DNA of 64,000 nucleotides, from the NCBI RefSeq assembly GCF_028823535.1, contig NZ_JAQIYM010000015.1, positions 62,001-126,000 on the forward strand, written 5' to 3'. Origin of the DNA: Pseudomonas serbica. Its GTDB lineage: Bacteria; Pseudomonadota; Gammaproteobacteria; Pseudomonadales; Pseudomonadaceae. Every line of letters starts with the position of its first letter. Within the stretch, counting starts at the first letter, position 1. A model generated the notes under the pieces. That model made no database searches. It had not been told where the DNA came from and was given only the letters and a program-made list of their open reading frames with translations. The position numbers and the translations under genes are program-made. Shown here one piece after another: positions 6,188-14,891 of the stretch.

Positions 6188-8407
6188 TCAGCTCACCTGT
6201 ATTTCTTGATTCAGTACTGCGCTCTCTAACTCTGCACGCATGCTTTGTACGGTGGAGTCGTAAAGAGAGCTATCCTCATCCAGTGCGCTGAGAGTCAGAA
6301 CGAATGCTACTTCCTGAGGGGGAAGTTCAGAATGATGACTCATGTCGTATTGATAAAGATCACGAGTGAAAATGCGGGCATTCAAACGCATAGTAGACCC
6401 ACTAATGCCTGTTCCCTTGTGAGGCTTAAAATGATTTCTGATAGGGTTCCATTTTGACAAGTCGGATCTCGCTATCGCTTCCTTTTCCTTATCTTCTCGC
6501 ATGCTACCCGCTAGACTAATGGTGCTTCCTGCAGCAGAGGTGGCCTGCAAAGATGTCTGGAGGCGAGATGAAAAATAATTTTCACCTACGGAGTTCGATA
6601 CCAAAGGGTTCAATACCGCGGTAAGGGCCACGTGGCCAACAAATTTACCATCTTTGATAAGCTCTGGAGGGATTGGAATATCGTTCCAATAGTAATTGAA
6701 GCCAGGTTGTAATTTTGATGTCCAAGCTAAAGTCACATCGCCAGGTGCACAGAACCATGGCAGGTTACTTTCATTCCAAGGTGTCCCCCACCCAATTGTG
6801 TTGCTATGGGCCATAAGTTCTGCACGGTTGATGAGCAGAGCTCTAACCAAGTCTGGAGTTGCCTCCTTAATATTAGAGAATGCATGTGCAGCGAGGGACG
6901 AGACCAACGGCGTGCTAAAGCTAGTGCCAGTTTCAATCACACCCCCAATCATTCGTAGCTCCGAGAACCATGATAAATCTGGTTTTCGCATTCCTGCGGG
7001 TGACGGTCCTCGTAAACTTTGTTTGCAACCATCGCCCAAAGATTTTGAAGAACTATCGTAGGTTCGACCACTGATTGTCAAAGCCGCTTCGCAGTCTGCA
7101 GGCGGGCATATGAGTTTGCGCTTCGGGTTGTGGTTGTTGTTTCCAGCAGAGATAACAGGAAGGATGTTGTATTTTCTTGCTAGTTTACTTATTTCGTGTC
7201 CTAAATAACTGACTTCGTCTTTGGGGTTTTTAGATGCGACTTGATTGAATGATAAGTTCCAAACTTTTGCGTGATTTGAAGTTAGTTGTGCAACTTGATC
7301 AAGATACTTGAGCAGTTGGCGATGATTGGGTGCCCTTGGAGCACTATCTTTGCATATTGCTTGCGCAGAGATAAAAGTGCAGTCTAACTCTGGCAATGGC
7401 CTATTATTATTCCAGGCATGAGCGTGGCAAATCAAAGATGCAACTTTGTTACCATGGCTTTGGTTGGCATGAGAATCCTGAACCAGAGGTGGCAACGGTA
7501 TTTTTTGGAGGGGAAGGTAACTCCGTGCGCTAACACCACCGTCAATGATTAACACTGTCGGTGACGTCTTGGATACGGTCGCCGGAATGGGGTCTTTACC
7601 ATTTCCTGGCGCAGAAGATATTCTCACACTAGGAGCCGGCTCGATTCGGTATACCGCTCCTGAAGATATTATATGTTGAAAGTCTTGTTTGGTCGAAAAG
7701 TTAAGTGAAAAGACAGCGTTTCCTAAATCTAAGTAGTTATCAAGAACGTCTTCAAGATTGTCTGATAAGGTTTCATCACTGGTTGAGCCCCAAGCGTTCT
7801 CAAATTCCGGATGTCCTAATGTACAGTTTGTCTTTGACAGGGCAGACTTGAGTTTTTTTATGAGCGCTTTTCTTGCTGGCTGGCTTTTGAACGGTTTCAA
7901 CCAAATGTTCAGGGCTTTGTCATTACCCTCGGAAGGCAATGATTTCCAGAAGTCTTCTTCAGACGACCCTCTCAACGTTTCAGCTAAATCGTACGCATCA
8001 ATACTCGAGATGCGAGAAATATCAACCATGTCATTGGTTTTATTGGTAGAAGATAGGTGGTTTGATAGTTTTTCTAGTTTGCTCCTCTCAATTTCAACCA
8101 AAAAACCTTTGTAAGCTGGCGCGACGATCCTACAGTTTGATCTGGAGTCGAAAACATCCGTTGGTGTCCAACTGGGTGAAAGAGAGTCGTCATCCATTTT
8201 TGCAATTAGATGAACAACCCCGGAAAAGGTAAGATTGTCAATGTCGGCCTTGTCAATGTTCTTAACGCTCGTTGAAAGGCGTTGTCTTTTGCTGTCCAAT
8301 AATTCAGATTTAATTCCCTTTGCATTTTTGCCTCCGCCAGGAACAGTTTTCGGTACGGGGGACTTTAGAAGCTTCAAGACAGGGTTTACTAATGGCCGAC
8401 TTACCAT
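6188..8407 (-). CDS. ietS: Subtilisin-like serine protease, IetS-like defence component
   Basis: The 739-aa protein has an S8 peptidase domain with all catalytic parts: Asp289 in LIIDGG, His318 in SHGNKVAS, the oxyanion SAGNNN (about 420-425) and Ser496 in GTSFSTP. There is no signal peptide, so it is intracellular. About 280 residues precede the protease and about 230 follow; neither part is recognised. It starts 4 bp after the AAA ATPase gene. Such an ATPase-subtilase pair is the layout of IetAS, an anti-phage system known from defence screens; identity here is by architecture. Codons are clearly more AT-rich than the phage structural genes, suggesting acquired cargo. Confidence 0.85.
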   Translation of the reverse strand: MVSRPLVNPVLKLLKSPVPKTVPGGGKNAKGIKSELLDSKRQRLSTSVKNIDKADIDNLTFSGVVHLIAKMDDDSLSPSWTPTDVFDSRSNCRIVAPAYKGFLVEIERSKLEKLSNHLSSTNKTNDMVDISRISSIDAYDLAETLRGSSEEDFWKSLPSEGNDKALNIWLKPFKSQPARKALIKKLKSALSKTNCTLGHPEFENAWGSTSDETLSDNLEDVLDNYLDLGNAVFSLNFSTKQDFQHIISSGAVYRIEPAPSVRISSAPGNGKDPIPATVSKTSPTVLIIDGGVSARSYLPLQKIPLPPLVQDSHANQSHGNKVASLICHAHAWNNNRPLPELDCTFISAQAICKDSAPRAPNHRQLLKYLDQVAQLTSNHAKVWNLSFNQVASKNPKDEVSYLGHEISKLARKYNILPVISAGNNNHNPKRKLICPPADCEAALTISGRTYDSSSKSLGDGCKQSLRGPSPAGMRKPDLSWFSELRMIGGVIETGTSFSTPLVSSLAAHAFSNIKEATPDLVRALLINRAELMAHSNTIGWGTPWNESNLPWFCAPGDVTLAWTSKLQPGFNYYWNDIPIPPELIKDGKFVGHVALTAVLNPLVSNSVGENYFSSRLQTSLQATSAAGSTISLAGSMREDKEKEAIARSDLSKWNPIRNHFKPHKGTGISGSTMRLNARIFTRDLYQYDMSHHSELPPQEVAFVLTLSALDEDSSLYDSTVQSMRAELESAVLNQEIQVS

Positions 8408-8411
8408 GCTA

Positions 8412-9521
8412 CTATTCCTTTAGATATGTTGAGAGTGTTTGGCGGCTGGTTTTTATTATTGATAGTATTTCAACTTGGTTTAATCTGAACTGTTGGTGTA
8501 GTGTTCGGCAGAGTTCTTTTTTATTAAGTTGCTCCCCTGATAATATATTTATGTCGGGGTGTGCGCTGCGGATAGAGTCAATAGCAACATCTTGTAAGTC
8601 AAGCTTTGTGTCGGATATAACTGACAGGCGCCGTGCTGAAAGTGATATTGATTCAATATCAGCGCCGCTCAAGTTAGATGATATTTTCGCAAGGGCTGAC
8701 GTAGTTGTGGCGTCGCCCTGGTCTTGAAAAAGAAAGTGATCCCATAAATGTGCCCTTAGGTCTATGTCTGGCTGTTCGAAATCCATTCGGTAAGGGAATC
8801 TACGCCATATCGCTCTATCTAATAATTCGGCATGGTTGGTTGCAGCAATGACAATGGCTCTATCATCGAGCGAATCGATAGCTTGGATGAGAGTGTTTAC
8901 AACTCTTTTTAATTCGCCAAGTTCATGGTGGTCGTTACGTAGTTTTGCAATGGCGTCAAATTCATCTAAGAATATAATCCCGTTTTTTTCGGGCACAAAA
9001 TCGAAAACGCTTCTAATGTTCTTCGCAGTATCTCCTAGCAAAGAAGAAACTAATGAGTCGAGTCTAACCACGTAAAGTGGCATATTTAAAGCGGATGCAA
9101 TATGTCCGGCAACTAATGTTTTACCAGTTCCCGGCGGGCCGGACATCAGCAGGTTCATTCTGCCCGTAAGGCCATTTTTTAATAACAACTCGTAATTTTT
9201 TACGCTAGAGATGAACGACTCGAATGTCTTCTTCAGACTCTCATTTAAAAAAACGGGACATACCGGCCAAGCTTGCTCCTCTACCAAGGCACTCCTTGAT
9301 TTTGGATCGGTAGGAAGGTTTTCGGAGTAACCAGATGCTCTAAGCGGGACGCCATTTCTTCGAATCGCAAGCTTGATCTTCTTGCTCACCTCGGGAGCAA
9401 ACGAAGCGGAATGAGAGGCGATGCGGTTTGAGATTTGCCTCACGCTGGTGTAGTCCGCGTTTAGAGAGGCATCTATCAGCCGCAGAAGGTCTTGAGAGGG
9501 TATAGTGATGTCTAGGGACAT
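8412..9521 (-). CDS. ietA: AAA+ ATPase, IetA-like defence component
   Basis: The 369-aa protein has a single AAA+ module: Walker A GPPGTGKT (128-135), Walker B IIFLDEFD (182-189), sensor-1 Asn in IAATNHAE (about 229) and arginine-finger region AIWRRFP (237-243). The N-terminal 120 residues are a separate helical region that may bind the partner protease or sense infection. It is followed at 4 bp by the subtilase gene, indicating one operon and probably one complex. Low GC content matches the partner. The closest functional family is IetA; a housekeeping chaperone role is less likely because of the paired protease and prophage position. Confidence 0.85.
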   Translation of the reverse strand: MSLDITIPSQDLLRLIDASLNADYTSVRQISNRIASHSASFAPEVSKKIKLAIRRNGVPLRASGYSENLPTDPKSRSALVEEQAWPVCPVFLNESLKKTFESFISSVKNYELLLKNGLTGRMNLLMSGPPGTGKTLVAGHIASALNMPLYVVRLDSLVSSLLGDTAKNIRSVFDFVPEKNGIIFLDEFDAIAKLRNDHHELGELKRVVNTLIQAIDSLDDRAIVIAATNHAELLDRAIWRRFPYRMDFEQPDIDLRAHLWDHFLFQDQGDATTTSALAKISSNLSGADIESISLSARRLSVISDTKLDLQDVAIDSIRSAHPDINILSGEQLNKKELCRTLHQQFRLNQVEILSIIKTSRQTLSTYLKE

Positions 9522-9552
9522 GTCATCAACGCTTGGAAATTTAAGCGAATGT

Positions 9553-9861
9553 CTAATTTATTTGGGGTTTCGTCAAGTTTTTCGTGAGAAACGTCGCTCC
9601 AAACCTAGAAAATTCACGATGGGTCAGCGAAGGGGTATATCCAATGCATTGTAGTTCTAGATGATGCATCTCCGCCTCACAAGGCGAATCTGCGCAGTTT
9701 TTCCATCTGTCGTGATAGGCTCCGCGGTGATCTAACCGGCTTAACTGAGCACCACTCCCGCCAATCCTGATTCGATCAAGCGCCCGGTTTAATACGTCCA
9801 AAGCATCGAGGAGGGCTTCCGCTTCAGTCGCCGCTGCGTTACTGTTCCTCTGTTTCCTCAT
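9553..9861 (-). CDS. Hypothetical protein, 102 aa
   Basis: The start is taken as ATG 9861 (MRKQRNSNAAATEAEALLDALDVLNRALDRI); the frame is open to 9942. The N-terminal half is a helix with heptad-like spacing; the C-terminal half has Cys residues (KNCADSPCEAEMHHLELQC) that could bind metal. It lies just upstream of the ATPase gene on the same strand. The function is unknown; involvement with the defence pair is possible but unproved. Confidence 0.45.
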   Translation of the reverse strand: MRKQRNSNAAATEAEALLDALDVLNRALDRIRIGGSGAQLSRLDHRGAYHDRWKNCADSPCEAEMHHLELQCIGYTPSLTHREFSRFGATFLTKNLTKPQIN

Positions 9862-9976
9862 TGGGTAGCCGTTTACAGGGAGTTGCTTGTTTTTTGGAGT
9901 TTTGAGCGGAAACAAATCCCGCCGAATCCTTCCAACGCTCACCTTATTTGCAACCCGCCAGTCGACCCTGTGTGGC

Positions 9977-10165
9977 TCAGCTTGCCGCAGCGATTCTCAA
10001 CGCTATCGCAGCCTCAAGAATCTTGTGTGCCTGAGACAAGACAGACTCAGCCAATTCGTCACTTCCAGCTTCTTTTAGAGCGTCCACCACATCGAGAAGT
10101 CTGGCCACCTCGGCCTCAATGGTGCGGATGGATTCGCCTATTTGGTATTGAAGTGAGTGCGCCAT
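9977..10165 (-). CDS. Small coiled-coil protein, 62 aa
   Basis: The start ATG 10165 (MAHSLQYQIGESIRTIEAEVARLLDVVDALKEAG) gives an almost wholly helical acidic protein. Its N-terminal helix resembles that of the adjacent gene at 9553-9861 in pattern (A-LLD-LD-L), so the two may be diverged relatives. It is leftward, between the repressor and the defence genes. No function can be assigned. Confidence 0.48.
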   Translation of the reverse strand: MAHSLQYQIGESIRTIEAEVARLLDVVDALKEAGSDELAESVLSQAHKILEAAIALRIAAAS

Positions 10166-10249
10166 GCCACAAGCCCTTGTTCCAGATCGGCTGGGACTTC
10201 CATGTGCCAAAGGTAGACCGCTGAACCTTTAATAGCACTCCGGAAAACA

Positions 10250-10264
10250 GTTAACCGGGTTAAC
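10250..10264. promoter_or_regulatory. GTTAACC/GGTTAAC palindrome
   Basis: GTTAACCGGGTTAAC is a perfect 15-bp inverted repeat in the gap between the repressor stop (10,300) and the gene ending at 9977. It could be an operator for the leftward genes or part of a transcription end. It differs from the CI operators. Confidence 0.4.
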
Positions 10265-10299
10265 ACCTAGGTGCGAAACCGCCAGCAACTGATGCTGCA

Positions 10300-11154
10300 T
10301 CAAACCAAGTGCGCATTCCACACCAGCAGCACGCGCGCCTGGATGTAGGTCTCTTCAGCCCTGATAGTTTGAGGCGGATGCCGAGGGTTATCAGAGAGCA
10401 TGTTGATATGCTCGTCGCCCAGCCACTGGAGACGCTTGATGTAAAGGTGGCCTTCCCAAGAGAACATGTAGATCCCATCACCAGTGAATTCACGGATGCT
10501 GATATCGACGAGGAGAGGGTCGCGGTGCTTGATCGTTGGCGCCATCGACTGACCCCACCCTGTCACCATCTTTAGATGGAAGTGTTCCTTGAATTCAACT
10601 CCCATCTCACGAAGATGTTGGGGGCTTACCCTCACATCTTGGAGCATCTCCGGATAATCGTGTGGAATTTGCCCGCCACCCATAGCGGCGCGGACATCGT
10701 AATGCGCGATCCACACTTCATCACCCATTGCACCGGGACGGTAGTAGTCGATCTCGATTGCGCCACCGCCATTTTCGCTTTCGGCAGCTGCAAGTAATCG
10801 CCTGCGAGAATCTTCGGACAATCCCCTTCCTTGCTTTTCGAGCATCTGCCTGACCATCTCGGCGGCGGATGATGCGGGTGGCTGGGCATCGCTCGTATCA
10901 ATCGAAACGTCGAGATCCTTCTCCGAGCGCTCGTAAACGAAGCCAGGTCGTAGTCCCCAGTGCTCAGGGCCAACGTCATCAGCGAAATAGGCGATCACAT
11001 CCATCAGCTTCGATTTGTCGATCCGGCCGTTTTTAACCCAGCCCTGTATCGACGGAGGCTTCACATGGAAGTCGTCTGCGAGTTTCTTTTTCGATACGCC
11101 CTTGGCGATCCGCGCAGCCTCAATAGCTGCGCCTAATTCTGGTCCGGTAAGCAT
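10300..11154 (-). CDS. S24-family CI-type phage repressor
   Basis: The 284-aa protein has an N-terminal helix-turn-helix (KLADDFHVKPPSIQGWVKNGR, about 24-44) and a C-terminal LexA/S24 self-cleavage domain with Ser203 in GWGQSMAPT and Lys240 in YIKRLQW. It should hold the prophage silent and be inactivated after RecA activation in the SOS response. The gene is divergent from a Cro-like gene, with three operator-like motifs between and over its start codon. Two more copies occur 6 kb away at 5139-5174. It is likely autoregulated because one operator overlaps its ATG. Confidence 0.92.
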   Translation of the reverse strand: MLTGPELGAAIEAARIAKGVSKKKLADDFHVKPPSIQGWVKNGRIDKSKLMDVIAYFADDVGPEHWGLRPGFVYERSEKDLDVSIDTSDAQPPASSAAEMVRQMLEKQGRGLSEDSRRRLLAAAESENGGGAIEIDYYRPGAMGDEVWIAHYDVRAAMGGGQIPHDYPEMLQDVRVSPQHLREMGVEFKEHFHLKMVTGWGQSMAPTIKHRDPLLVDISIREFTGDGIYMFSWEGHLYIKRLQWLGDEHINMLSDNPRHPPQTIRAEETYIQARVLLVWNAHLV

Positions 11155-11222
11155 TGCCTAATTAAGCCTACTGGCTGATTGGTTAGGCAATGGCTTGTCG
11201 TAGATAAGGTAATGCCTTATAT
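11151..11222. promoter_or_regulatory. cI/cro control region with three operators
   Basis: Three related motifs with core TAGG-CAWTR-SCTT lie at 11,151-11,163 (over the cI start), 11,182-11,196 (GTTAGGCAATGGCTT) and 11,206-11,219 (AAGGTAATGCCTTA). A rightward promoter TTGTCG (11,195-11,200), 16 bp, TTATAT (11,217-11,222) precedes cro, with two operators inside or over it. The arrangement is that of a lambdoid switch. Confidence 0.7.
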
Positions 11223-11249
11223 TCACTTCCAATCTCCAGGAGAGAAATC

Positions 11250-11498
11250 ATGAAATCAGCAGAAGCAGCCAAAGAAGCATCCCGCTTGCTGGGCAGCCAG
11301 GCGGAGATGGCGCGCCTCCTGCGGGTTACAGCGCCAACCGTCAACCAATGGTGCTCAGGCGAGCGCGCTGTACCAGCAAAGCGAGCGTTGCAAATCGAGG
11401 CATTGACCGAGGGCCAAATCAAAAAGGCCGACCTTTGCCCATCTTTCCCTTGGGGGCAGATCAGCCTTGCGCCCCGCCAAACCTTTTCCGCCGCCTAA
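11250..11498 (+). CDS. Cro/YdaS-type regulator
   Basis: The 82-aa protein has a helix-turn-helix typical of YdaS/Cro proteins: EASRLLGSQAEMARLLRV, then TAPTVNQWCSGERAVPAKRALQIEALT. It lies directly opposite the CI-type repressor and has an AGGAGAGAAATC ribosome site. It should bind the same operators with reversed preference and commit the phage to lytic growth. The last 20 residues are not part of the DNA-binding fold. Confidence 0.85.
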   Translation: MKSAEAAKEASRLLGSQAEMARLLRVTAPTVNQWCSGERAVPAKRALQIEALTEGQIKKADLCPSFPWGQISLAPRQTFSAA

Positions 11499-11534
11499 CC
11501 CAAGCCTCGCCACCCCGAAAGCGGAAGTGAACCT

Positions 11535-11738
11535 ATGGCCTACGACGACAAAGCGCATCGACACGAACACCAAGTGAAAGTACGTCTCGACGACGAAGTC
11601 TTTCAGGAACTGAAGGACGTTGCCCGCGACATGAAGCTTCAACACAGCGTGCTTAGCCGAGAAATCATCGAGGCCGCGCTTGAGGTCAAGCGAACGCTCG
11701 GAGAGCTGCCGTTTGAGCTGGAGAAAAGAAGGGCCTGA
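11535..11738 (+). CDS. Small ribbon-helix-helix-like protein, 67 aa
   Basis: The sequence HQVKVRLDDEVFQELKDVARDMKLQHSVLSREIIEAAL has the strand-helix-helix pattern of Arc/MetJ-type DNA-binding proteins. It is the second gene of the rightward early operon. It may be an additional early repressor; no exact family is recognised. Confidence 0.6.
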   Translation: MAYDDKAHRHEHQVKVRLDDEVFQELKDVARDMKLQHSVLSREIIEAALEVKRTLGELPFELEKRRA

Positions 11739-11759
11739 GAAGGCCGTAGAGGGGGATTC

Positions 11760-11951
11760 ATGCCCAGTGCAGTTGTGGACTTAAGGAAGGGCGACACAGA
11801 AGACCTGGCGCGATGGGCGTCGGAGATCGGGATCACCCCGGATGCATTGGCCTCGCAGATTTTGCGAATGGCCATGCCGGGACTCAAGAAGGCGGCAAGC
11901 GACAACGTGCCGATTGATAGCAACGTGATTGCCTTCGCTCCCAAGCGATGA
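11760..11951 (+). CDS. Hypothetical early phage protein, 63 aa
   Basis: This short protein (MPSAVVDLRKGDTEDLARWASEIGITPDALASQIL) has a helical core and resembles small DNA-binding helper proteins only loosely. It follows the ribbon-helix-helix-like gene by 21 bp in the early operon. Its ribosome site is GAGGGGGATTC. The function is unknown. Confidence 0.55.
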   Translation: MPSAVVDLRKGDTEDLARWASEIGITPDALASQILRMAMPGLKKAASDNVPIDSNVIAFAPKR

Positions 11952-12138
11952 GCACCGGTCCTCATTAGGGACCCCACGGCAGGGAAGGCAGGCCGGTTGC
12001 AGATTTTAAGATTGACGCTGGTCCCTGTTTCGGGACTGGAAGAAGAAATGGTCATGGGGTCGTCCCTGATCAGTTGATGAACGAATGATCTCCTGGTTGG
12101 CATAACGCCACCACGGAAACAGAAACGAGGTTTTACGA

Positions 12139-12561
12139 ATGGACAAGTTCCTGCGGGCCTGCCACGACGCGGTCAAGGACAACGAAGCAAAGTCGCTGAG
12201 CGCCAAGATGGGTGTTCCGCATGTGAGCCTGCTCCAGCGCTCGAACCCGGATAACGACGCTCACCATCTGACCATCGAACATCTGTTCGGGATCTTGTTG
12301 CACACCAGTGACATGCGCCCGTTGGCGGCGTTGGCTGATCGATTCGGTTTTGATTTGGTCGCGCGGGAAAAGCCAGCGGTCAAGCCGTTGATGGTTGCGC
12401 TTGGTCAGCTTTCGGCTGAGTGCGGAGATGTTGGCCGGCTGATTTTTGATGCTGCCGAGGACAACCACATCAGTCAGCACGAAAAAGCCCAGGGCGAGAA
12501 AGCCATTCTGGAGGCCATTGAGGCGCTCCATGTTCTGCGCGAGTCGCTCAAGGCGGCCTGA
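12139..12561 (+). CDS. Phage regulatory CII-type protein
   Basis: The 140-aa protein matches the phage CII_2 (CP76-like) family: an N-terminal DAVKDNEAKSLSAKMGVPHVSLLQRSNPD region that resembles a helix-turn-helix, the LTIEHLFGILLHTSDMRPLAALADRFGF segment, and a helical C-terminus. Members act in establishment of lysogeny and control of early genes. The gene lies downstream of cro as cII does in lambdoid phages. A terminator follows immediately. Confidence 0.78.
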   Translation: MDKFLRACHDAVKDNEAKSLSAKMGVPHVSLLQRSNPDNDAHHLTIEHLFGILLHTSDMRPLAALADRFGFDLVAREKPAVKPLMVALGQLSAECGDVGRLIFDAAEDNHISQHEKAQGEKAILEAIEALHVLRESLKAA

Positions 12562-12572
12562 ATAAAAGGCAC

Positions 12573-12602
12573 AAAAAAGCCGGGCTGCAACCCGGCTCTT
12601 TC
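12573..12602 (+). terminator. Early-region terminator after the CII-type gene
   Basis: AAAAAAGCCGGGCTGCAACCCGGCTCTTT forms a six-base-pair GC hairpin with a short T tract. It lies 12 bp beyond the CII-type gene and just before the Rha gene, a position where phage antitermination commonly acts. Confidence 0.7.
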
Positions 12603-12631
12603 AACAACTTATAAAACACAGTGGGGCCATT

Positions 12632-13330
12632 ATGAACACGATCGTCGCTCCAAGCAATACGGTCACCATGTCGAGCCGTGAGATCGCTGACCTTACCGGC
12701 AAGCACCATCACCACGTCGTCCGCGACATCAAGCGCAACCTTGCCGAGCTGAATATCGATGCATCCACTTTTGGATGCATCTACCGGGACGAGCGTAACC
12801 GTGCTCAAACCGAATACTTCCTCGGTCACGACCTGGTCATGACGTTGCTCACAGGCTACAGCACTCCGCTTCGCCATTGTGTCGTGACACGTTTAGGCGA
12901 ACTCGAAAACGTGTCACGACAGGTTGTCACGGTTCCGCAGAATCTCCCTGACGCCCTCAGGCTCGCTGCCGACCAAGCAGAGCAAAATCTTCAACTTCAG
13001 GCCGTCATCCAAAAGCAGGCGCCGAAGGTCGAAGCGTTGAATCGCCTCGCCAATACCCATGGGTCCGTATGCATCACCAGCGCGGCCAAGCAACTTGGCG
13101 TGGCGCCTCTTCGGTTATTCAAGTGGCTGAGCGACAACCGCTGGATCTATCGCCGGACCAGTCACTCCAGTTGGTCTGCGTTCCAACCGCGCCTGTCGTC
13201 CGGGCTGCTTGAGCACAAGCTGGTGAAGGTCGGTACCGAACGCGTAGAGCTCAAAGTCGTCGAGCAGGTCATGGTCACTCGCCGCGGTATCACCACCCTA
13301 GCCGAACAACTCCAAGGAAACTCGTTGTGA
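12632..13330 (+). CDS. Rha/KilAC-type phage antirepressor
   Basis: The 232-aa protein has an N-terminal Rha domain (MSSREIADLTGKHHHHVVRDIKRN, then EYFLGHDLVMTLLTGYS) and a C-terminal KilAC-like domain (VCITSAAKQLGVAPLRLFKWLSDNRWIYRR, ending GITTLAEQL). Such proteins interfere with repressors or regulate early phage gene choice. The stop overlaps the ATG-region of the replication gene by 4 bp, so they are co-translated. Confidence 0.88.
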   Translation: MNTIVAPSNTVTMSSREIADLTGKHHHHVVRDIKRNLAELNIDASTFGCIYRDERNRAQTEYFLGHDLVMTLLTGYSTPLRHCVVTRLGELENVSRQVVTVPQNLPDALRLAADQAEQNLQLQAVIQKQAPKVEALNRLANTHGSVCITSAAKQLGVAPLRLFKWLSDNRWIYRRTSHSSWSAFQPRLSSGLLEHKLVKVGTERVELKVVEQVMVTRRGITTLAEQLQGNSL

Positions 13331-14115
13331 GCGTTCAAGCAATGTCCTGGGCGCTTTCTTTGCCCACCGAGTCCCTGAAAGACTCAAGCGCACGTCATGT
13401 ATTGCTGTGCCTGGCCAACTACGCCGGATCTAACGGCGCTGGTGCATTCCCGTCGGCCTCAACTCTGGCTCAAGACACCGGCCTTTCCGAGCGCACCGTT
13501 CGCTACAAGCTGGACGATCTGGAGAAGGTCGGCCTGATCCAGAAGGGCAACCAAGCCATCGCCGCGGTGCACATTGATCGTCATGACCGCCGCCCAGTCG
13601 TTTACGACCTACAGCTTTCGCGGGGTGCAAATCCTGCACCCCGTACAAAACGGGGTGCAGATGACGCAACGGGGTGCAACTCACAACAGAACGGGGTGCA
13701 GTCTGGAACAGACCGGGGTGCAGAATCTGCACCCAATCCATCACTTAACCATCAGGTAACCGAAGAGCAGCTGCAGCGCGAGTTTGCTGATGAAATTTCT
13801 CGACTGGACCAGGCCGCCGTCGATGCGCCGGATGATCGCCAACGCTTCGCCATGTTCGCTGCCTGGGAGCCGAATGCCAAATCCCTATCCGACCAGATCG
13901 CGATTGCTGGTCTGCCTGCTGACGCAGTACCTGACGCAGCCGTCCGTGCGTTCAAGGGTTTCTTCGTGGCCAAGCCCACCACCGTTGACTCGGCTGCTGG
14001 CTGGTGCTTCCGGTTGGTGCAGTGGGTGAAGCGTGAGCGCGTCAAGGCGTCGGGGCAGGGCAAGGCGCCTGACTTCGATAGCACCAGCTGGGCTGACGAC
14101 CTTGGAGGTCTGTGA
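13327..14115 (+). CDS. O-type replication initiator with HTH and DnaT-like domain
   Basis: The 262-aa protein starts GTG 13327 and has a winged helix region (FPSASTLAQDTGLSERTVRYKLDDLEKVGLI, about 35-70) and a C-terminal DnaT-like segment (FAMFAAWEPNAKSLSDQ ... GWCFRLVQWVKRER). Between them is a low-complexity linker encoded by repeated CGGGGTGCA units, which are probably the replication origin. The layout copies lambda O, which carries ori within its gene. It is followed by a P-type helicase loader. Confidence 0.85.
   Translation: MSVQAMSWALSLPTESLKDSSARHVLLCLANYAGSNGAGAFPSASTLAQDTGLSERTVRYKLDDLEKVGLIQKGNQAIAAVHIDRHDRRPVVYDLQLSRGANPAPRTKRGADDATGCNSQQNGVQSGTDRGAESAPNPSLNHQVTEEQLQREFADEISRLDQAAVDAPDDRQRFAMFAAWEPNAKSLSDQIAIAGLPADAVPDAAVRAFKGFFVAKPTTVDSAAGWCFRLVQWVKRERVKASGQGKAPDFDSTSWADDLGGL
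13621..13734. repeat. Iteron cluster, candidate phage replication origin
   Basis: Five direct copies of CGGGGTGCA start at 13,621, 13,651, 13,670, 13,692 and 13,714, and inverted copies lie at 13,635-13,643 (TGCACCCCG) and 13,728-13,734. Spacings of 19-22 bp between the last four direct copies are close to two helical turns. The cluster is inside the initiator gene, as in lambda. It is probably the binding array of the encoded protein. Confidence 0.75.
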
Positions 14116-14891
14116 TGAACGCACCTGCGAAAAAGCCGACCGTCAAAAGCGCCACCATGCTCCTACAGACCATGGGCAATTTGCCCCCGGTTATTCCGTC
14201 GGTGCCGACTCAGCTCGCCCCGGGGACCGCCGAAGTCGTCAACGCTCTATTCAAGGAACTCAAGGCCATCTTTCCGGCTTGGCGTCAGGCGTGGCCAGAC
14301 GACGAAACCCTGGACGCGGCGAAGCGTAGCTGGATTAAAGCGTTCATCGCCGAGGGTATCAACCAGATCGAGCAGATCCGGTACGGCATCCAGAATTGCC
14401 GAAACCTCGGCGGCGACTTCGCGCCCAGCGTCGGTAAGTTCATTAAGTGGTGCCAGCCCACCCCGGAAATGCTGGGTATCCCTTCGCACGACAGGGCCTT
14501 CCGCGAAGCCCTGGATAATTCGCACCCGAGCCGATTTGGCGAGCGCACTTGGTCTCATCCGGCTGTACGGCACGCCGCGCTCCAATGTGAGATCCACAAC
14601 CTCTGCGACCAGATTCCCGAGAAAGCCAGCAAGGTTTTCGATCGGGCTTACGACATCACGATTCGCAGGCTGGTGAAGGGGCTTCCGTTGGAAGAGATCG
14701 CCGTTGGTATTGGCCATGACGGTAGCAAGTCCCCACTCGAGCAGGCCTCTGAGCTGACTGAGCGAGTTGCGCAGGCCCAGGTTTCGCGGTTGGGCATTCC
14801 CACTGACGGGCAGTCCGCCCGGGAGCAGCTCCTGCGCGGCTTCGGTTTGACGCGTTCGCCGCGTGCCGTGGGAGCTGATCATCATGCCTAA
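14115..14891 (+). CDS. Replication protein P (helicase loader)
   Basis: The protein is about 258 aa and has the lambda P family pattern: VNALFKELKAIFPAWRQAWPDDETLDAAKRSWIKAF, then IEQIRYGIQNCRNLGGDFAPSVGKFIKWC and a helical C-terminus. P-type proteins recruit the host DnaB helicase to the origin. ATG 14,115 overlaps the previous stop (TGATG) and has GGAGG 6 bp upstream; a GTG one codon earlier is the alternative. Its tail overlaps the next gene by 8 bp. Confidence 0.88.
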   Translation: MNAPAKKPTVKSATMLLQTMGNLPPVIPSVPTQLAPGTAEVVNALFKELKAIFPAWRQAWPDDETLDAAKRSWIKAFIAEGINQIEQIRYGIQNCRNLGGDFAPSVGKFIKWCQPTPEMLGIPSHDRAFREALDNSHPSRFGERTWSHPAVRHAALQCEIHNLCDQIPEKASKVFDRAYDITIRRLVKGLPLEEIAVGIGHDGSKSPLEQASELTERVAQAQVSRLGIPTDGQSAREQLLRGFGLTRSPRAVGADHHA

